DNA from: Bacillota bacterium
GTDB lineage: Bacteria; Bacillota; Clostridia; Acetivibrionales; DTU013
DNA: 64,000 nt
Reading direction: 5' to 3'
NCBI GenBank assembly: GCA_023418915.1
Contig: JAEZYU010000050.1
Location: 1 to 64,000, forward strand
A program made the position numbers and the translations under genes. Positions 52,235 through 61,359 of the stretch are shown here, piece by piece. The notes under the pieces are model-generated. The model was given only the letters and a program-made list of their open reading frames with translations. It ran no database searches and had not been told where the DNA came from. How positions within the stretch are numbered: the first letter of the stretch is position 1; each line of letters starts with the position of its first letter.

Positions 52235-53275
52235 TTGGATAACAGAATTAACAAGGATATAACCATACTGGCTGTTGAGTCAAGCTGTGACGAAACCTCT
52301 GCGGCTGTAGTTGTCAATGGACGGCAGATACGGTCGAATATCATTTCATCACAGGTCGACATACATAAAAAATTTGGTGGAGTTGTGCCTGAAATAGCTT
52401 CACGAAAGCATGTAGAGCTGGTTCTGCCGGTCATTGACCAGGCACTGGAGGAAGCATCGGTTAGGCTTAAGCAGGTAGATGTCATAGCAGTGACGTACGG
52501 TCCCGGACTTGCCGGAGCTCTGCTTGTTGGCTTGTCCGCTGCCAAGGCTCTGGCATTTGCAGCGGAAAAGCCTTTAGTTGGTGTACATCATATAGAAGGT
52601 CACATTGCAGCGAATTATCTTGAAAACCATATGCTGGAGCCTCCCTTTGTATGCCTTGTCGCATCAGGCGGCCACAGCCATATCGTGTATGTGGCTGATT
52701 ACCACAGATTTGAAATAATGGGGCAGACACGTGACGATGCAGCTGGTGAGGCATTTGATAAAACGGCTCGTGCGCTTGGGCTGGGCTACCCCGGCGGTCC
52801 TCTGATAGATGCGCAGGCTAAAAAGGGCAGCAGTACGGCATTGGATTTTCCTCGGGTGTATTTTAGTGACGGTTCTTTTGATTTCAGCTTCAGCGGATTG
52901 AAAACAGCAGTATTGAACTATTTGAACAGCAGCGCTCAAAAGGGTCTGAGTATTGATATACCGGATGTCTGCGCAAGCTTCCAGCAGTCAGTTGTAGATG
53001 TACTTGTTCATAATACCATCAGAGCGGCAGAACAGAAGGGTGTAAGCAAGATAGCGCTCGCCGGAGGTGTAGCTGCCAACTCACGACTAAGAAGCGGCAT
53101 GAAGGAAGCAGCAGAAAGAGCCGCTATGGACATGTTTTATCCAAGGCCGGTGCTATGCACTGACAATGCAGCGATGATCGGAGCGGCGGCTTTTTTCGAA
53201 TTCAGGAGAGGAAATGCGGCAGGACTCGACCTGAATGCTGTACCTGGGCTGAAACTGGGCACGGCCTGTGGATAA
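52235..53275 (+). CDS. tsaD: tRNA t6A transferase TsaD
   Basis: 346 residues from TTG 52235, 6 bases after GAAGGTG; an ATG at 52220 lacks a ribosome binding site. ILAVESSCDETSAAVV, the metal motif HHIEGHIAAN and GGVAANSRLR mark the Kae1/TsaD family. It transfers threonylcarbamoyl from TC-AMP to A37 of tRNA, with TsaB and TsaE (encoded at 32.6-33.8 kb). The stop codon falls inside a DnaA-box-like sequence. Confidence 0.96.
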   Translation: MDNRINKDITILAVESSCDETSAAVVVNGRQIRSNIISSQVDIHKKFGGVVPEIASRKHVELVLPVIDQALEEASVRLKQVDVIAVTYGPGLAGALLVGLSAAKALAFAAEKPLVGVHHIEGHIAANYLENHMLEPPFVCLVASGGHSHIVYVADYHRFEIMGQTRDDAAGEAFDKTARALGLGYPGGPLIDAQAKKGSSTALDFPRVYFSDGSFDFSFSGLKTAVLNYLNSSAQKGLSIDIPDVCASFQQSVVDVLVHNTIRAAEQKGVSKIALAGGVAANSRLRSGMKEAAERAAMDMFYPRPVLCTDNAAMIGAAAFFEFRRGNAAGLDLNAVPGLKLGTACG

Positions 53276-53573
53276 CTTTATATTTTCCACATTTTTCAAT
53301 GTAAAATGTGTGTTAAAAAAGTAACAGTAAATTATGGAAAAAAACGACATTTGACATAAATTGTCGGATACTCTCGTAAAGTGCCAGGAGACGGATTGTA
53401 CTTCAAGAAGTACATAGATTAAGGCGTTTGGAGCTAAATAGCGCAATTGCGGGGCTGTAGAAAACTTCGAATTATGGTGAAAACCTACCTGTGAATAATG
53501 TGGAAAATAGCTTGGAAAAGGCGTAAAATGTAGGAATTTCTTGTGTGGATAAGAGTGTGGAAAGTGTGGATTA
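53267..53573 (+). promoter_or_regulatory. Cluster of DnaA-box-like sites
   Basis: Three exact TGTGNATAA sites (complement of TTATNCACA) in one direction: 53267-53275, 53490-53498 and 53544-53552. A near match TGTGGATTA follows at 53565-53573. The surrounding 340 bases are AT-rich with no gene, between the convergent tsaD and transglycosylase genes. It could titrate or reactivate DnaA. dnaA itself is not here. Confidence 0.45.
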
Positions 53574-53619
53574 CAGGTGTCGTAAATTGATAATATAGCA
53601 AGACATGCTTACGAAAATA

Positions 53620-54345
53620 TTACTTATTATTTGAGTATTTTAAATAATTCTCTAATACTTTTTTCACATATCCCTGAGTTTCGGGATAAGGAGGGATACC
53701 GTTGTATCTGGCAACACTTCCCGGACCTGCATTATAGGCAGCAAGTGCCAGTTCAAGATCGCCGTCGAATTCTACTAGCTGCGCTTTTAAATACCTTGTT
53801 CCGCCGTCGATATTCTGTTCGATATCAAAAGGATCGATGACGCCAAGATAATCTGCGGTTCCAGGCATCAGCTGCATCAGACCCTGTGCTCCGGCCCGGG
53901 AGACGGCGTATGGATTGTAGTTTGACTCCTGCTTTATCACAGCTCTGATCAGATTAGCGTCGACATGGAATTTTTGTGAGCTCTCACGGATACATTTTTC
54001 AATTTGTTCATTTGATAAAGCTTTATCATAGACATTATTTGATTTATAGGCTGCCAGAGCGTTCAATGCTCTTTGGAGTGTGCTTGACATACTGATGCCG
54101 TCAGAAGTTGAGGAAGATGTGACGGCTGTGCCCTTTAAGGCATTGGCAGCTGTAACCGGATTGTTCAATGCGTCAGATAGTGCGTCTTCTATTGATGAGT
54201 TTGTTACAGATGTATTCTTAGCAGCTGCATCAGACAAATATTTTTCAAAGGGAACATTATTAGATGAGCCGGTGATCTTAACAGGCACTCTGCTTTGTAT
54301 CTCATTTATCTTCTGTTGAAATATAGCTGATATTTTTGGAATCAA
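53620..54345 (-). CDS. Lytic transglycosylase, SLT domain
   Basis: 241 residues from a TTG at 54345, 5 bases after GGAGGT on the minus strand. A GTG/ATG extension to 54462 would add a poor hydrophobic stretch and is rejected. The C-terminal SLT fold (about 115-235) has the catalytic Glu in KQESNYNP, then GLMQLMPGTA and ALAAYNAGPGSVARYNGIPPY. It cleaves peptidoglycan. No signal peptide is visible with this start, which is odd for a wall enzyme. The middle is Ser/Thr-rich. Confidence 0.88.
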   Translation of the reverse strand: MIPKISAIFQQKINEIQSRVPVKITGSSNNVPFEKYLSDAAAKNTSVTNSSIEDALSDALNNPVTAANALKGTAVTSSSTSDGISMSSTLQRALNALAAYKSNNVYDKALSNEQIEKCIRESSQKFHVDANLIRAVIKQESNYNPYAVSRAGAQGLMQLMPGTADYLGVIDPFDIEQNIDGGTRYLKAQLVEFDGDLELALAAYNAGPGSVARYNGIPPYPETQGYVKKVLENYLKYSNNK

Positions 54346-54487
54346 AGCGTACCTCCATTTTGATTTTATTTTACCATAATCTTCAGGTGTGATAAAGGGG
54401 GACATAATATATATCGGATAAAATGCGGTAAAGCTGAGATGATATGCACTGAAGCATATCAAGAAAGACTGTCAGAACGGCAGCATA

Positions 54488-54829
54488 TCAAGAAATATTA
54501 CGGTCAGCCTTTTTAGAGAATTTTGAGCATGCATTTTTTGAGCTGCCGTTGTAGTGCCGCACTGTGAACAGTTGGCAATATCCAATAGAAGGATTGTGTT
54601 CTCTATTTGAATCTGGCACTAAAAAGAATTCGCAATCGATGCACTTGACCTTTTGATTGTCTTCTGCAGTTGGGGAAGGAGGATTAGCCGACCACACAGA
54701 CGGTCTCCTCTTGTATCGTGAGCACCTGAAATCCCTGGAAACAACCCCGCGAATGCTGCAGAGAATATCCGTGTTCACTCTCATGCTTTCACCTCTGGCA
54801 CAACTACTGCAATTTCCGGTCTGCTTCAT
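54488..54829 (-). CDS. Small cysteine-rich protein, probably metal-binding
   Basis: 113 residues from an ATG at 54829, with GGAGGT 4 bases upstream on the minus strand. It has about nine cysteines, with CSSC near the N-terminus and CIDCEFF in the middle, which suggests one or two zinc sites. I recognise no named family. It is co-directional with the transglycosylase gene, 142 bases away, and has its own promoter at 54881-54909. Confidence 0.7.
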   Translation of the reverse strand: MKQTGNCSSCARGESMRVNTDILCSIRGVVSRDFRCSRYKRRPSVWSANPPSPTAEDNQKVKCIDCEFFLVPDSNREHNPSIGYCQLFTVRHYNGSSKNACSKFSKKADRNIS

Positions 54830-54880
54830 CAGTACCTCCTGCCTTGTATCATTGGTAGCCTTTAGTCCATACACGTAAAT

Positions 54881-54909
54881 ATTCTAGCACATCAGGCATA
54901 AAATGACAA
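54881..54909 (-). promoter_or_regulatory. Promoter for the cysteine-rich gene (minus strand)
   Basis: Read on the minus strand: TTGTCA (54909-54904), 17 bases, TAGAAT (54886-54881). It is divergent from a TATAAT at 54991-54996 on the plus strand that may serve the DUF402 gene. Confidence 0.65.
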
Positions 54910-55062
54910 ATAATGGGAAATAATTATTGCCTTAAGGCTAGCAAAATTAAATATAGAGTCGATCATGTTTCACATTGCATGCCACTGGGGTATAATTAAC
55001 ATAAGTATTACCCAAAACTTAATTGAACGTATAAAGAGGCGAAGTGTTACAAGGGGAGAATT

Positions 55063-55536
55063 ATGAAAAAACCGATCTTGCTCCGCAGAAGATATATACC
55101 ATATGAGGTAGTGGATATTTCTGGAGATGAGCTGCTTTACAGGAGTGATGAGCTGCTTGTTACAAAATGGAGATCAATAAAGCCGAGGCAGGATTTTCAC
55201 GGAGGTATTTCCTTCACATTTCTAGACAAAGGCTATAAGCTTGGCCGGTTTTATGACATCAAAGGTAAATTCCTGTACTGGTACTGCGACATTATCGATG
55301 TTGAATATGATAAGGCTTCTGACACATACACTATAAACGATCTTCTTGTGGATATAAAAATATATCCGGATGGTACCGTGAAGGTGCTAGATGCCGATGA
55401 ACTGGCTCAGGCGCTGGAAGAAGGTCTGGTCAGTCCCGAGCAGGCAGCGGTGTCACTGAGAACCCTTGACGGTCTGCTAAAATCGATATACGATGGAAAC
55501 TTTCCGCCCGCAGAGTGCAGCGGCTGGGAGTATTAG
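55063..55536 (+). CDS. DUF402 family protein
   Basis: 157 residues after AAGGGGAGAATT. DUF402 fold of the FomD/Ntdp type: FYDIKGKFLYWYCDIIDVEYD and LLVDIKIYPDGTVKVLD, then a helical end. Some relatives are nucleoside di/triphosphatases. A true activity cannot be assigned. It lies 25 bases before the PHP gene, so the two form an operon. Confidence 0.85.
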   Translation: MKKPILLRRRYIPYEVVDISGDELLYRSDELLVTKWRSIKPRQDFHGGISFTFLDKGYKLGRFYDIKGKFLYWYCDIIDVEYDKASDTYTINDLLVDIKIYPDGTVKVLDADELAQALEEGLVSPEQAAVSLRTLDGLLKSIYDGNFPPAECSGWEY

Positions 55537-55560
55537 CTTGATTTCATGAGGTGTGGATGA

Positions 55561-56469
55561 ATGATGACAAAATTTATTTATGATAATAAAAAATACATTG
55601 ATCTCCATACACATTCCACTGCGTCGGATGGGAGCATGGCTCCGGCTGAACTGGTAAGGTACGCTCACAGCAAAGGCTTGGCGGCCGTAGCACTGACAGA
55701 TCATGATACTGTCGTTGGATTGGAGCAGGCTCTTGAAGAAGGCAGCAGGCTTGGTATCGAAGTAATTGCAGGAGTTGAGATCAGCGTATCGGTTTCCCCA
55801 TGGAATATTCCTTCATACAGGTGCCCGAATGGGGAGACTGGCGAGCCTGAGATGCATCTGCTTGGATATTTCTTTAAAGGTAATTATGAGCCGATACTAA
55901 AGACTCTAGACGAGCTTCGCGCAAAAAGAGAGCAGAGAAACCACAGGATCGTCGGAAAGCTCAACGAGATGGGCTTTGATATTTCTATGGAAGAGGTGGC
56001 TGCCAAAGCGGGCGGAGGGATCGTAGGACGGCCGCATATAGCTAGGGTGTTGATGGAAAAAGGCTATACATCAAGTATCACTGAGGGCTTTGAAAAATTC
56101 CTGGCTGCAGGACGGCCTGCTTATTTTAGGAAAGACAAGCTAACACCCGAGGTGGGAATAGCTGAAATCCGACAATCAGGAGGAGTGCCGGTGCTGGCGC
56201 ATCCGATATTTTTAGGTTTGAAGGGCGAAGCCTTAGACAGGGTGCTGAATAAGCTAAAGGCTGCAGGCCTTATAGGTATTGAAGCGTTCTACACAGAAAA
56301 TACCGGGGAGCGAACGAAGGAGCTGCTGGAGCTAGCGGTGAAAAATGAGCTCAAGGTCACAGGCGGAAGTGATTTCCATGGCAGCTTCAAACCGGATATA
56401 GAGATAGGAGTCGGCAGAGGGAATCTGAGGATTCCATATGAACTTTTGGCAAGCCTTCGTGTGCCATGA
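55561..56469 (+). CDS. PHP-domain phosphoesterase
   Basis: 302 residues. Metal-site motifs in order: DLHTHSTASDGS, ALTDHDTV, GVEISV, GRPHIARVL, VLAHPIF and GGSDFHG. It resembles the YciV/RNase AM group that trims 5' ends of RNA or acts on nucleoside 3',5'-bisphosphates. The exact substrate is not certain. Confidence 0.9.
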   Translation: MMTKFIYDNKKYIDLHTHSTASDGSMAPAELVRYAHSKGLAAVALTDHDTVVGLEQALEEGSRLGIEVIAGVEISVSVSPWNIPSYRCPNGETGEPEMHLLGYFFKGNYEPILKTLDELRAKREQRNHRIVGKLNEMGFDISMEEVAAKAGGGIVGRPHIARVLMEKGYTSSITEGFEKFLAAGRPAYFRKDKLTPEVGIAEIRQSGGVPVLAHPIFLGLKGEALDRVLNKLKAAGLIGIEAFYTENTGERTKELLELAVKNELKVTGGSDFHGSFKPDIEIGVGRGNLRIPYELLASLRVP

Positions 56470-56598
56470 CGGAGGGAAATCGTATCTTTATCATGGCTTG
56501 CAGGAAACGCTTTACGGCGGATTGCGATTTGATTGTCAGACGGCGAGCGCATCTATAGTCTGGCAGGACAGCCTAAACAATAATGAGGCGGGAGGCAG

Positions 56599-57735
56599 AT
56601 GGATTTAATGTACAAGGTATTTGTAGTCGATGACGAGCCATCAGTCATAGAAGGCCTAAAAATCATGATACCATGGAAAGAGATGGATTTTGACCTATGC
56701 GGAGAAGCATCAAATGCACAGGAGGCGATTGCGAAAATAGAAGAACTGCGTCCGCATTTGCTGATAAGTGATATACGAATGCCTCATAAAAGCGGTCTGG
56801 CACTGATAAATGATGTGCGGAAGCTGAATTTTGACATGGAGTTCATCATGCTGAGCGGCTACTCTGATTTTTCTTATGCCCAGGAAGCCATGAGAAATCA
56901 GGTATTTGATTATCTTCTCAAGCCACTTGACAGGGAGGAGATAATTTCTGTGCTTCAAAAGGTCTCGAAAAAACTCGATGATAGATTTTTAGCGAAATAT
57001 GGCTTTACCAGGGAGGATATAGAAGCAGTAAAAGCAGGTCTGAGCCCAACAGCAGTCAAATATGAACCATTAGATGGTAAAGGTCTGCCTGACTGTGGTG
57101 AGTGTCACTCCTTCAAAACTGATTTTGATGAGGAGTTTACAAAGGCTGTTAAACTGATGGATTTCGCTGATGCAAAAAAGCTTATAGATGAAATGTTTGA
57201 TTATATAAGGTCCGATGGTATCAGCCAGGCAGAAGTGCGCATAATGATTAACAGCTGCATCTATCACATACTGCATGCTGCTTATGAGAGAAACATCAGC
57301 CTCACTAATGTGCTGCCGGTTGAAAAAAGTGAGCAATGGAGCTGCGATGAAGCATTTGAGAGTATCCTTGGCATATTGTTGGAAACGATAGATAAAATGA
57401 AGGAGGACAGGCGAAGGATTTCCCATGGCTATCTCTATGATGTAAAGGAATATATAGAAGCTCATTACAACGAGGAGCTGAGCGTATCACAGCTTGCAGA
57501 GATGAACTACGCAGAGGCTGGTTATCTTGGAGAAGCTTTCATAAAGCATTTTGGATGCAGCATCAATGAATATCAGCACCGTCTAAGAATAAAAAAGGCA
57601 ATTGAGCTCATCAAGAGCACTAATATGAAGCTGAGCGAAATATCGAATGCGGTGGGATATAACAATTACAACAACTTTTTTAGCCGGTTTGAAAAGATTA
57701 CTCATAAGAAGCCGACAGAATTCGATGCTAAGTAA
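56599..57735 (+). CDS. Response regulator of the YesN/AraC type
   Basis: 378 residues from ATG 56599; ATG 56608 (MYKVFVVDDEP) is an equally likely start. The receiver domain has the phospho-Asp in LLISDIRMP (D58) and the Lys in LKPLDREE. A middle linker and a C-terminal AraC-type double HTH (about 285-375, VGYNNYNNFFSRFEKITHKKP) follow. It is convergent with the kinase gene next door. It probably controls a carbohydrate-uptake operon. Confidence 0.92.
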   Translation: MDLMYKVFVVDDEPSVIEGLKIMIPWKEMDFDLCGEASNAQEAIAKIEELRPHLLISDIRMPHKSGLALINDVRKLNFDMEFIMLSGYSDFSYAQEAMRNQVFDYLLKPLDREEIISVLQKVSKKLDDRFLAKYGFTREDIEAVKAGLSPTAVKYEPLDGKGLPDCGECHSFKTDFDEEFTKAVKLMDFADAKKLIDEMFDYIRSDGISQAEVRIMINSCIYHILHAAYERNISLTNVLPVEKSEQWSCDEAFESILGILLETIDKMKEDRRRISHGYLYDVKEYIEAHYNEELSVSQLAEMNYAEAGYLGEAFIKHFGCSINEYQHRLRIKKAIELIKSTNMKLSEISNAVGYNNYNNFFSRFEKITHKKPTEFDAK

Positions 57736-57752
57736 TAGGTGCCGTAAGCACA

Positions 57753-59549
57753 TCATATATCATTGATACGCATCACGATCTCGGTTCCTGAACCTAGAGT
57801 ACTGTTTATCGTAAAATGGAAACGTTTTTCGTAGGTCATGAGCATTCGTCTGTAAACGTTCTGAATGCCTACGCCATTCCCGCTTTCATCACAACTGTCC
57901 GAATGTGTTCCGATATTGGTATAGGGGTCCTCCAGCCTTTGAAGTATAGCGGAAACCTGTTTATCATCCATGCCGGTGCCATTATCCTTCACTGATATCA
58001 CAAGTGTTCCTGAATCGATCATGGTCTTTATGTCCAGCCTCCGGCTCTCATCCATAGACGACTGGAGACCGTGTTTGCAGGCGTTTTCCACGATAGGCTG
58101 TATGCTCATTTTTGGGATCATGACCTTGGAGGAGATCACTTCCGGAGAGATATCGATTTTATAGTCAAACTTACCGCCAAACCGGAATTTTTCGATCGCA
58201 AGATATTTGTCAATAAAATCGAGCTCCTCCGATATTGATACAAAATCGCTGCCTGTAGTAAGCAGCCGCTTTAATAGCTTTGACAGGCTTGATATAACAT
58301 CTGAAAGCTCCGTATAGTTGTTCTTGTAACAGAAGACCAATATTGCATTGAGCGTGTTGAACAAAAAGTGGGGATCGACCTGCGCCTGCAGGTACATGTA
58401 CTTTGCCCGAATGTTTTCGACTTCGATGCTCTTCTTCTGCATTTCCAGCTTGTAGACAACATTTATCAGTTCGTTTATTTCTATTATCATTTTATTGAAT
58501 GCATGGATCAGCCAGCCTATTTCATCCTGGCCGGTATTCTCAAGCAGCAGCGGTTCAAGATGATCCTCCGGGACTTGCTTCATATGACCGGATAAGGCCA
58601 GCAGACGGAACCGCATCGATTTCAGTACCGACCAGATCAATATTACCGACAGGCCGGCCAGTGAAAGCGTTATCAGCAGGATATATGCCATTACAGCGAG
58701 CTGCCTCTGGAATATCTGATTTTTATCATATATACCTATTATCTTCCAGTCGTCGAAATGAGGGCTGATGCCTACCGATTTCTGAAAAATGTAGTATTTG
58801 TTTTCAGGCGGAAGCTCAAGTATGAAGGGTGTTTCGGAATTGGTTGCGATATCTGTGCCCCAGAATATGTTATGGCCGGAGAATGTCAGATAAGTGTCGG
58901 TGGTTGACTCTTCGCGGCTGAGCTCATAAATGATCCTGTCAAGCTTCAATTCTATAAGAAGATAATTTGTTGCATTATTCAGGTATTCGGGGGCTCTTAT
59001 TTTCCGTATAACTGTTAATCTGTTGGCATGATGTGTGATTGAAATCATTGTGGAACCTGGAAATATCATTATATCGGAGCTGCTCTCAGATGCAGCCTTG
59101 TACCATTCCATTTCTCGTGTCGCAGTGTCGAGGGTACGAAAATAACTGGTGTTTATAAAGTGAGGATCGTCGATATAGAGAGTGATTGCAGCGATTTCCT
59201 GATTGCTTACCAGATACATGTTGAAGCGCTCTCGAAAAAAATCCCAGTATAATTCATAATGTTCCTTTGGACTCGAAAATCCCTTTGACAGATCATTCCG
59301 GATGGATTGATCCGCATTTATCTGGTTTGCAATGTTGATTGCAGTTTGAGTGAGAACATTAAAGTCAGATGCTGTTTTGTCATAAGCCTGATCCAGATAG
59401 TGTATAGTGTTGAGCCTGATCTCATGCGAAGTGAAAGCTATCCAGATCACGGCTCCTACTATTACTGGAAGGAGTATACCCAAAACATAGACCATGATGA
59501 ACTTTCGTCGGATACTGACATTGTCCAGCGAAGTCAATAATCGTTTCAT
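57753..59549 (-). CDS. Sensor histidine kinase of the YesM type
   Basis: 598 residues from the ATG at 59549, after AGGAGAAGCAAGT; a GTG 18 bases upstream overlaps that site. Membrane helix about 17-39, extracellular sensor region, second helix about 290-315, HAMP, then the His_kinase domain with QAQVDPHFLFNTLNAI and an ATPase domain with NACKHG and DNGTGMDD. It likely senses a sugar outside the cell. Operon with the regulator upstream of it (30 bases). Confidence 0.94.
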   Translation of the reverse strand: MKRLLTSLDNVSIRRKFIMVYVLGILLPVIVGAVIWIAFTSHEIRLNTIHYLDQAYDKTASDFNVLTQTAINIANQINADQSIRNDLSKGFSSPKEHYELYWDFFRERFNMYLVSNQEIAAITLYIDDPHFINTSYFRTLDTATREMEWYKAASESSSDIMIFPGSTMISITHHANRLTVIRKIRAPEYLNNATNYLLIELKLDRIIYELSREESTTDTYLTFSGHNIFWGTDIATNSETPFILELPPENKYYIFQKSVGISPHFDDWKIIGIYDKNQIFQRQLAVMAYILLITLSLAGLSVILIWSVLKSMRFRLLALSGHMKQVPEDHLEPLLLENTGQDEIGWLIHAFNKMIIEINELINVVYKLEMQKKSIEVENIRAKYMYLQAQVDPHFLFNTLNAILVFCYKNNYTELSDVISSLSKLLKRLLTTGSDFVSISEELDFIDKYLAIEKFRFGGKFDYKIDISPEVISSKVMIPKMSIQPIVENACKHGLQSSMDESRRLDIKTMIDSGTLVISVKDNGTGMDDKQVSAILQRLEDPYTNIGTHSDSCDESGNGVGIQNVYRRMLMTYEKRFHFTINSTLGSGTEIVMRINDI

Positions 59550-59579
59550 ACTTGCTTCTCCTGACACATAACAAATATT

Positions 59580-61169
59580 TTATGAATACTTTTTCTTGTA
59601 GTCCGAGGGCAGAACTCCCGTAATCTCCTTAAATTTTTTTGTGAAATACCCATAATCCAAATAGCCGGATTGATCGCAGACTGCTGCTATCTTCATATCC
59701 TCGGAGGAAAAAAGCATTTTAGCATGCTCGATGCGTAAAATATTTACATAATCATTAAATTTTTTTCCGGTTTTCTTCTTTATTATTTTACTAATAATCA
59801 TTGCAGGCAGTGAGAAATTTTCAGCGATATTTTGGATACTGAGGCTCTTCATTGTGCTATTTGTCTTGATGTAATCAATTATTTCATTCTCCAACAAAAC
59901 AAGGGATTTGTCGTTGTTGCAGTTCAACCTTTCAAAAACATGGCTGCACATAGCTACAGCTAACTGTTTGCAGCCTGGATCCCTTTTGCCGATGGATGCA
60001 GTAAATTCGAAAATAGCTTTGCCGGCTTCTATCTCGAAGGCAGAGGCTGTTTTTCTTACAACATCCGCCAATCTATAGAGGTAGACAGAAATGAGCCTGT
60101 CGGTTCCGATTTTCTGATACAGCTCATGAAAAAACTCTTCGACAGCTGCAGAAACCCTATCAACATCATTTCCTTTGATAGCATCGATAATGCTGCCATA
60201 CAGCGATTCAGCGGGTACAGCTCCTGATGTCTGGCTGACTTGTCCGCGCATCAAGGCTTTTTTATCAAGAGCTTCGTAACAGACTACCTTTTTTTCAGGA
60301 TGGAGCATACTGTATATGTGGAGTTGATCGAGCTGTCTTGAACAACTGCAGATACTTTCAAGTACATCGGTATCGGATATGCCGCTTATCAGAGTCCAGA
60401 GAGCACGCAGGCCGATATCGGAGGGCGACATCCGGCCGAGCTCATTTAGCATAATTTTATATAATGTGGTGTGGGAAGGAAAACTTCCCATGTATTCGTA
60501 CAGTATAATTATATATATGCCATTCCCGTTATAGAAAACACAGTTTTCACTTTTGATATCCAGCACCCTCACAAGAAAATCATAAATTCTTGTGTCGCAG
60601 GTGTGGTTTGAATCTGAATCGGGTATTGTGACAAAGTGTATGATGCGCATCTTTGCTCTTTCTGGTGTCCCGAAAATAAAGTTTGCCTTCCGGCGCAGCT
60701 TCATACTGGGTTTACCGTTTATTACATCGTTAAAGAGCTGATTTGCGGAATAACGAATAAGCTCAAGATTTTCTCTGTTTGTTTTCTCATCATTTTCAAT
60801 TATGTTTGCTGCGTGTGAGAGCTCAGATAAAAGCTCCTTTGGATCAAGAGGCTTTGTCATATACCCAATGGCACCAAGCTGCAGCGCTCTTTGTGCATAT
60901 GAAAAATCATTATAGCCACTTAACATAATGAATTTAGGAACAGTGCCAGTCTCGGCGTTTGTTTTCTCCATAAGCTCCAAACCGGTAAAGCCTGGCATTC
61001 GTATATCACATATGACTATATCAGGCTGCCTTTCCCTGATAATGGGCAAAGCTGCCATACCATCCGAAGCCTCACCGACTATTTCATATCCCTCTCTGTT
61101 CCAGTCGATGAAGATCCGTAAACCTTCCAGTACTGATGGCTCATCGTCTACGATCACTACCTTGAGCAT
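59580..61169 (-). CDS. Response regulator of the YesN/AraC type, long form
   Basis: 529 residues. Receiver with VVIVDDEPSVLEGL and D55 in IVICDIRMPG, a long middle region (about 130-420) and a C-terminal AraC-type HTH (about 430-529, GYLDYGYFTKKFKEITGVLPSDY). It is transcribed with the YesM kinase and divergent from the ABC importer it most likely controls. Confidence 0.94.
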   Translation of the reverse strand: MLKVVIVDDEPSVLEGLRIFIDWNREGYEIVGEASDGMAALPIIRERQPDIVICDIRMPGFTGLELMEKTNAETGTVPKFIMLSGYNDFSYAQRALQLGAIGYMTKPLDPKELLSELSHAANIIENDEKTNRENLELIRYSANQLFNDVINGKPSMKLRRKANFIFGTPERAKMRIIHFVTIPDSDSNHTCDTRIYDFLVRVLDIKSENCVFYNGNGIYIIILYEYMGSFPSHTTLYKIMLNELGRMSPSDIGLRALWTLISGISDTDVLESICSCSRQLDQLHIYSMLHPEKKVVCYEALDKKALMRGQVSQTSGAVPAESLYGSIIDAIKGNDVDRVSAAVEEFFHELYQKIGTDRLISVYLYRLADVVRKTASAFEIEAGKAIFEFTASIGKRDPGCKQLAVAMCSHVFERLNCNNDKSLVLLENEIIDYIKTNSTMKSLSIQNIAENFSLPAMIISKIIKKKTGKKFNDYVNILRIEHAKMLFSSEDMKIAAVCDQSGYLDYGYFTKKFKEITGVLPSDYKKKYS

Positions 61170-61359
61170 ACGGCATATCCCTTCATAAAAAATGTCCGGT
61201 ACTCTTCCGTAATTTGATAATTTACTTAATCGTGTAATGTGAATATACTGTGATTATACTATAAGCAGGTATTCGGGTCAATTTTGCGAAATAGAAGAAC
61301 ATAGGCACATTATGGTATTTTTCCTGATCCGGTTCCTGCGACAAAAAAAGGGGGATTTT

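Noticed and set aside
53267..53619. Chromosomal replication origin
   Set aside because: Only three or four DnaA-like sites, no dnaA/dnaN genes and no clear unwinding element; reported only as a DnaA-box cluster.
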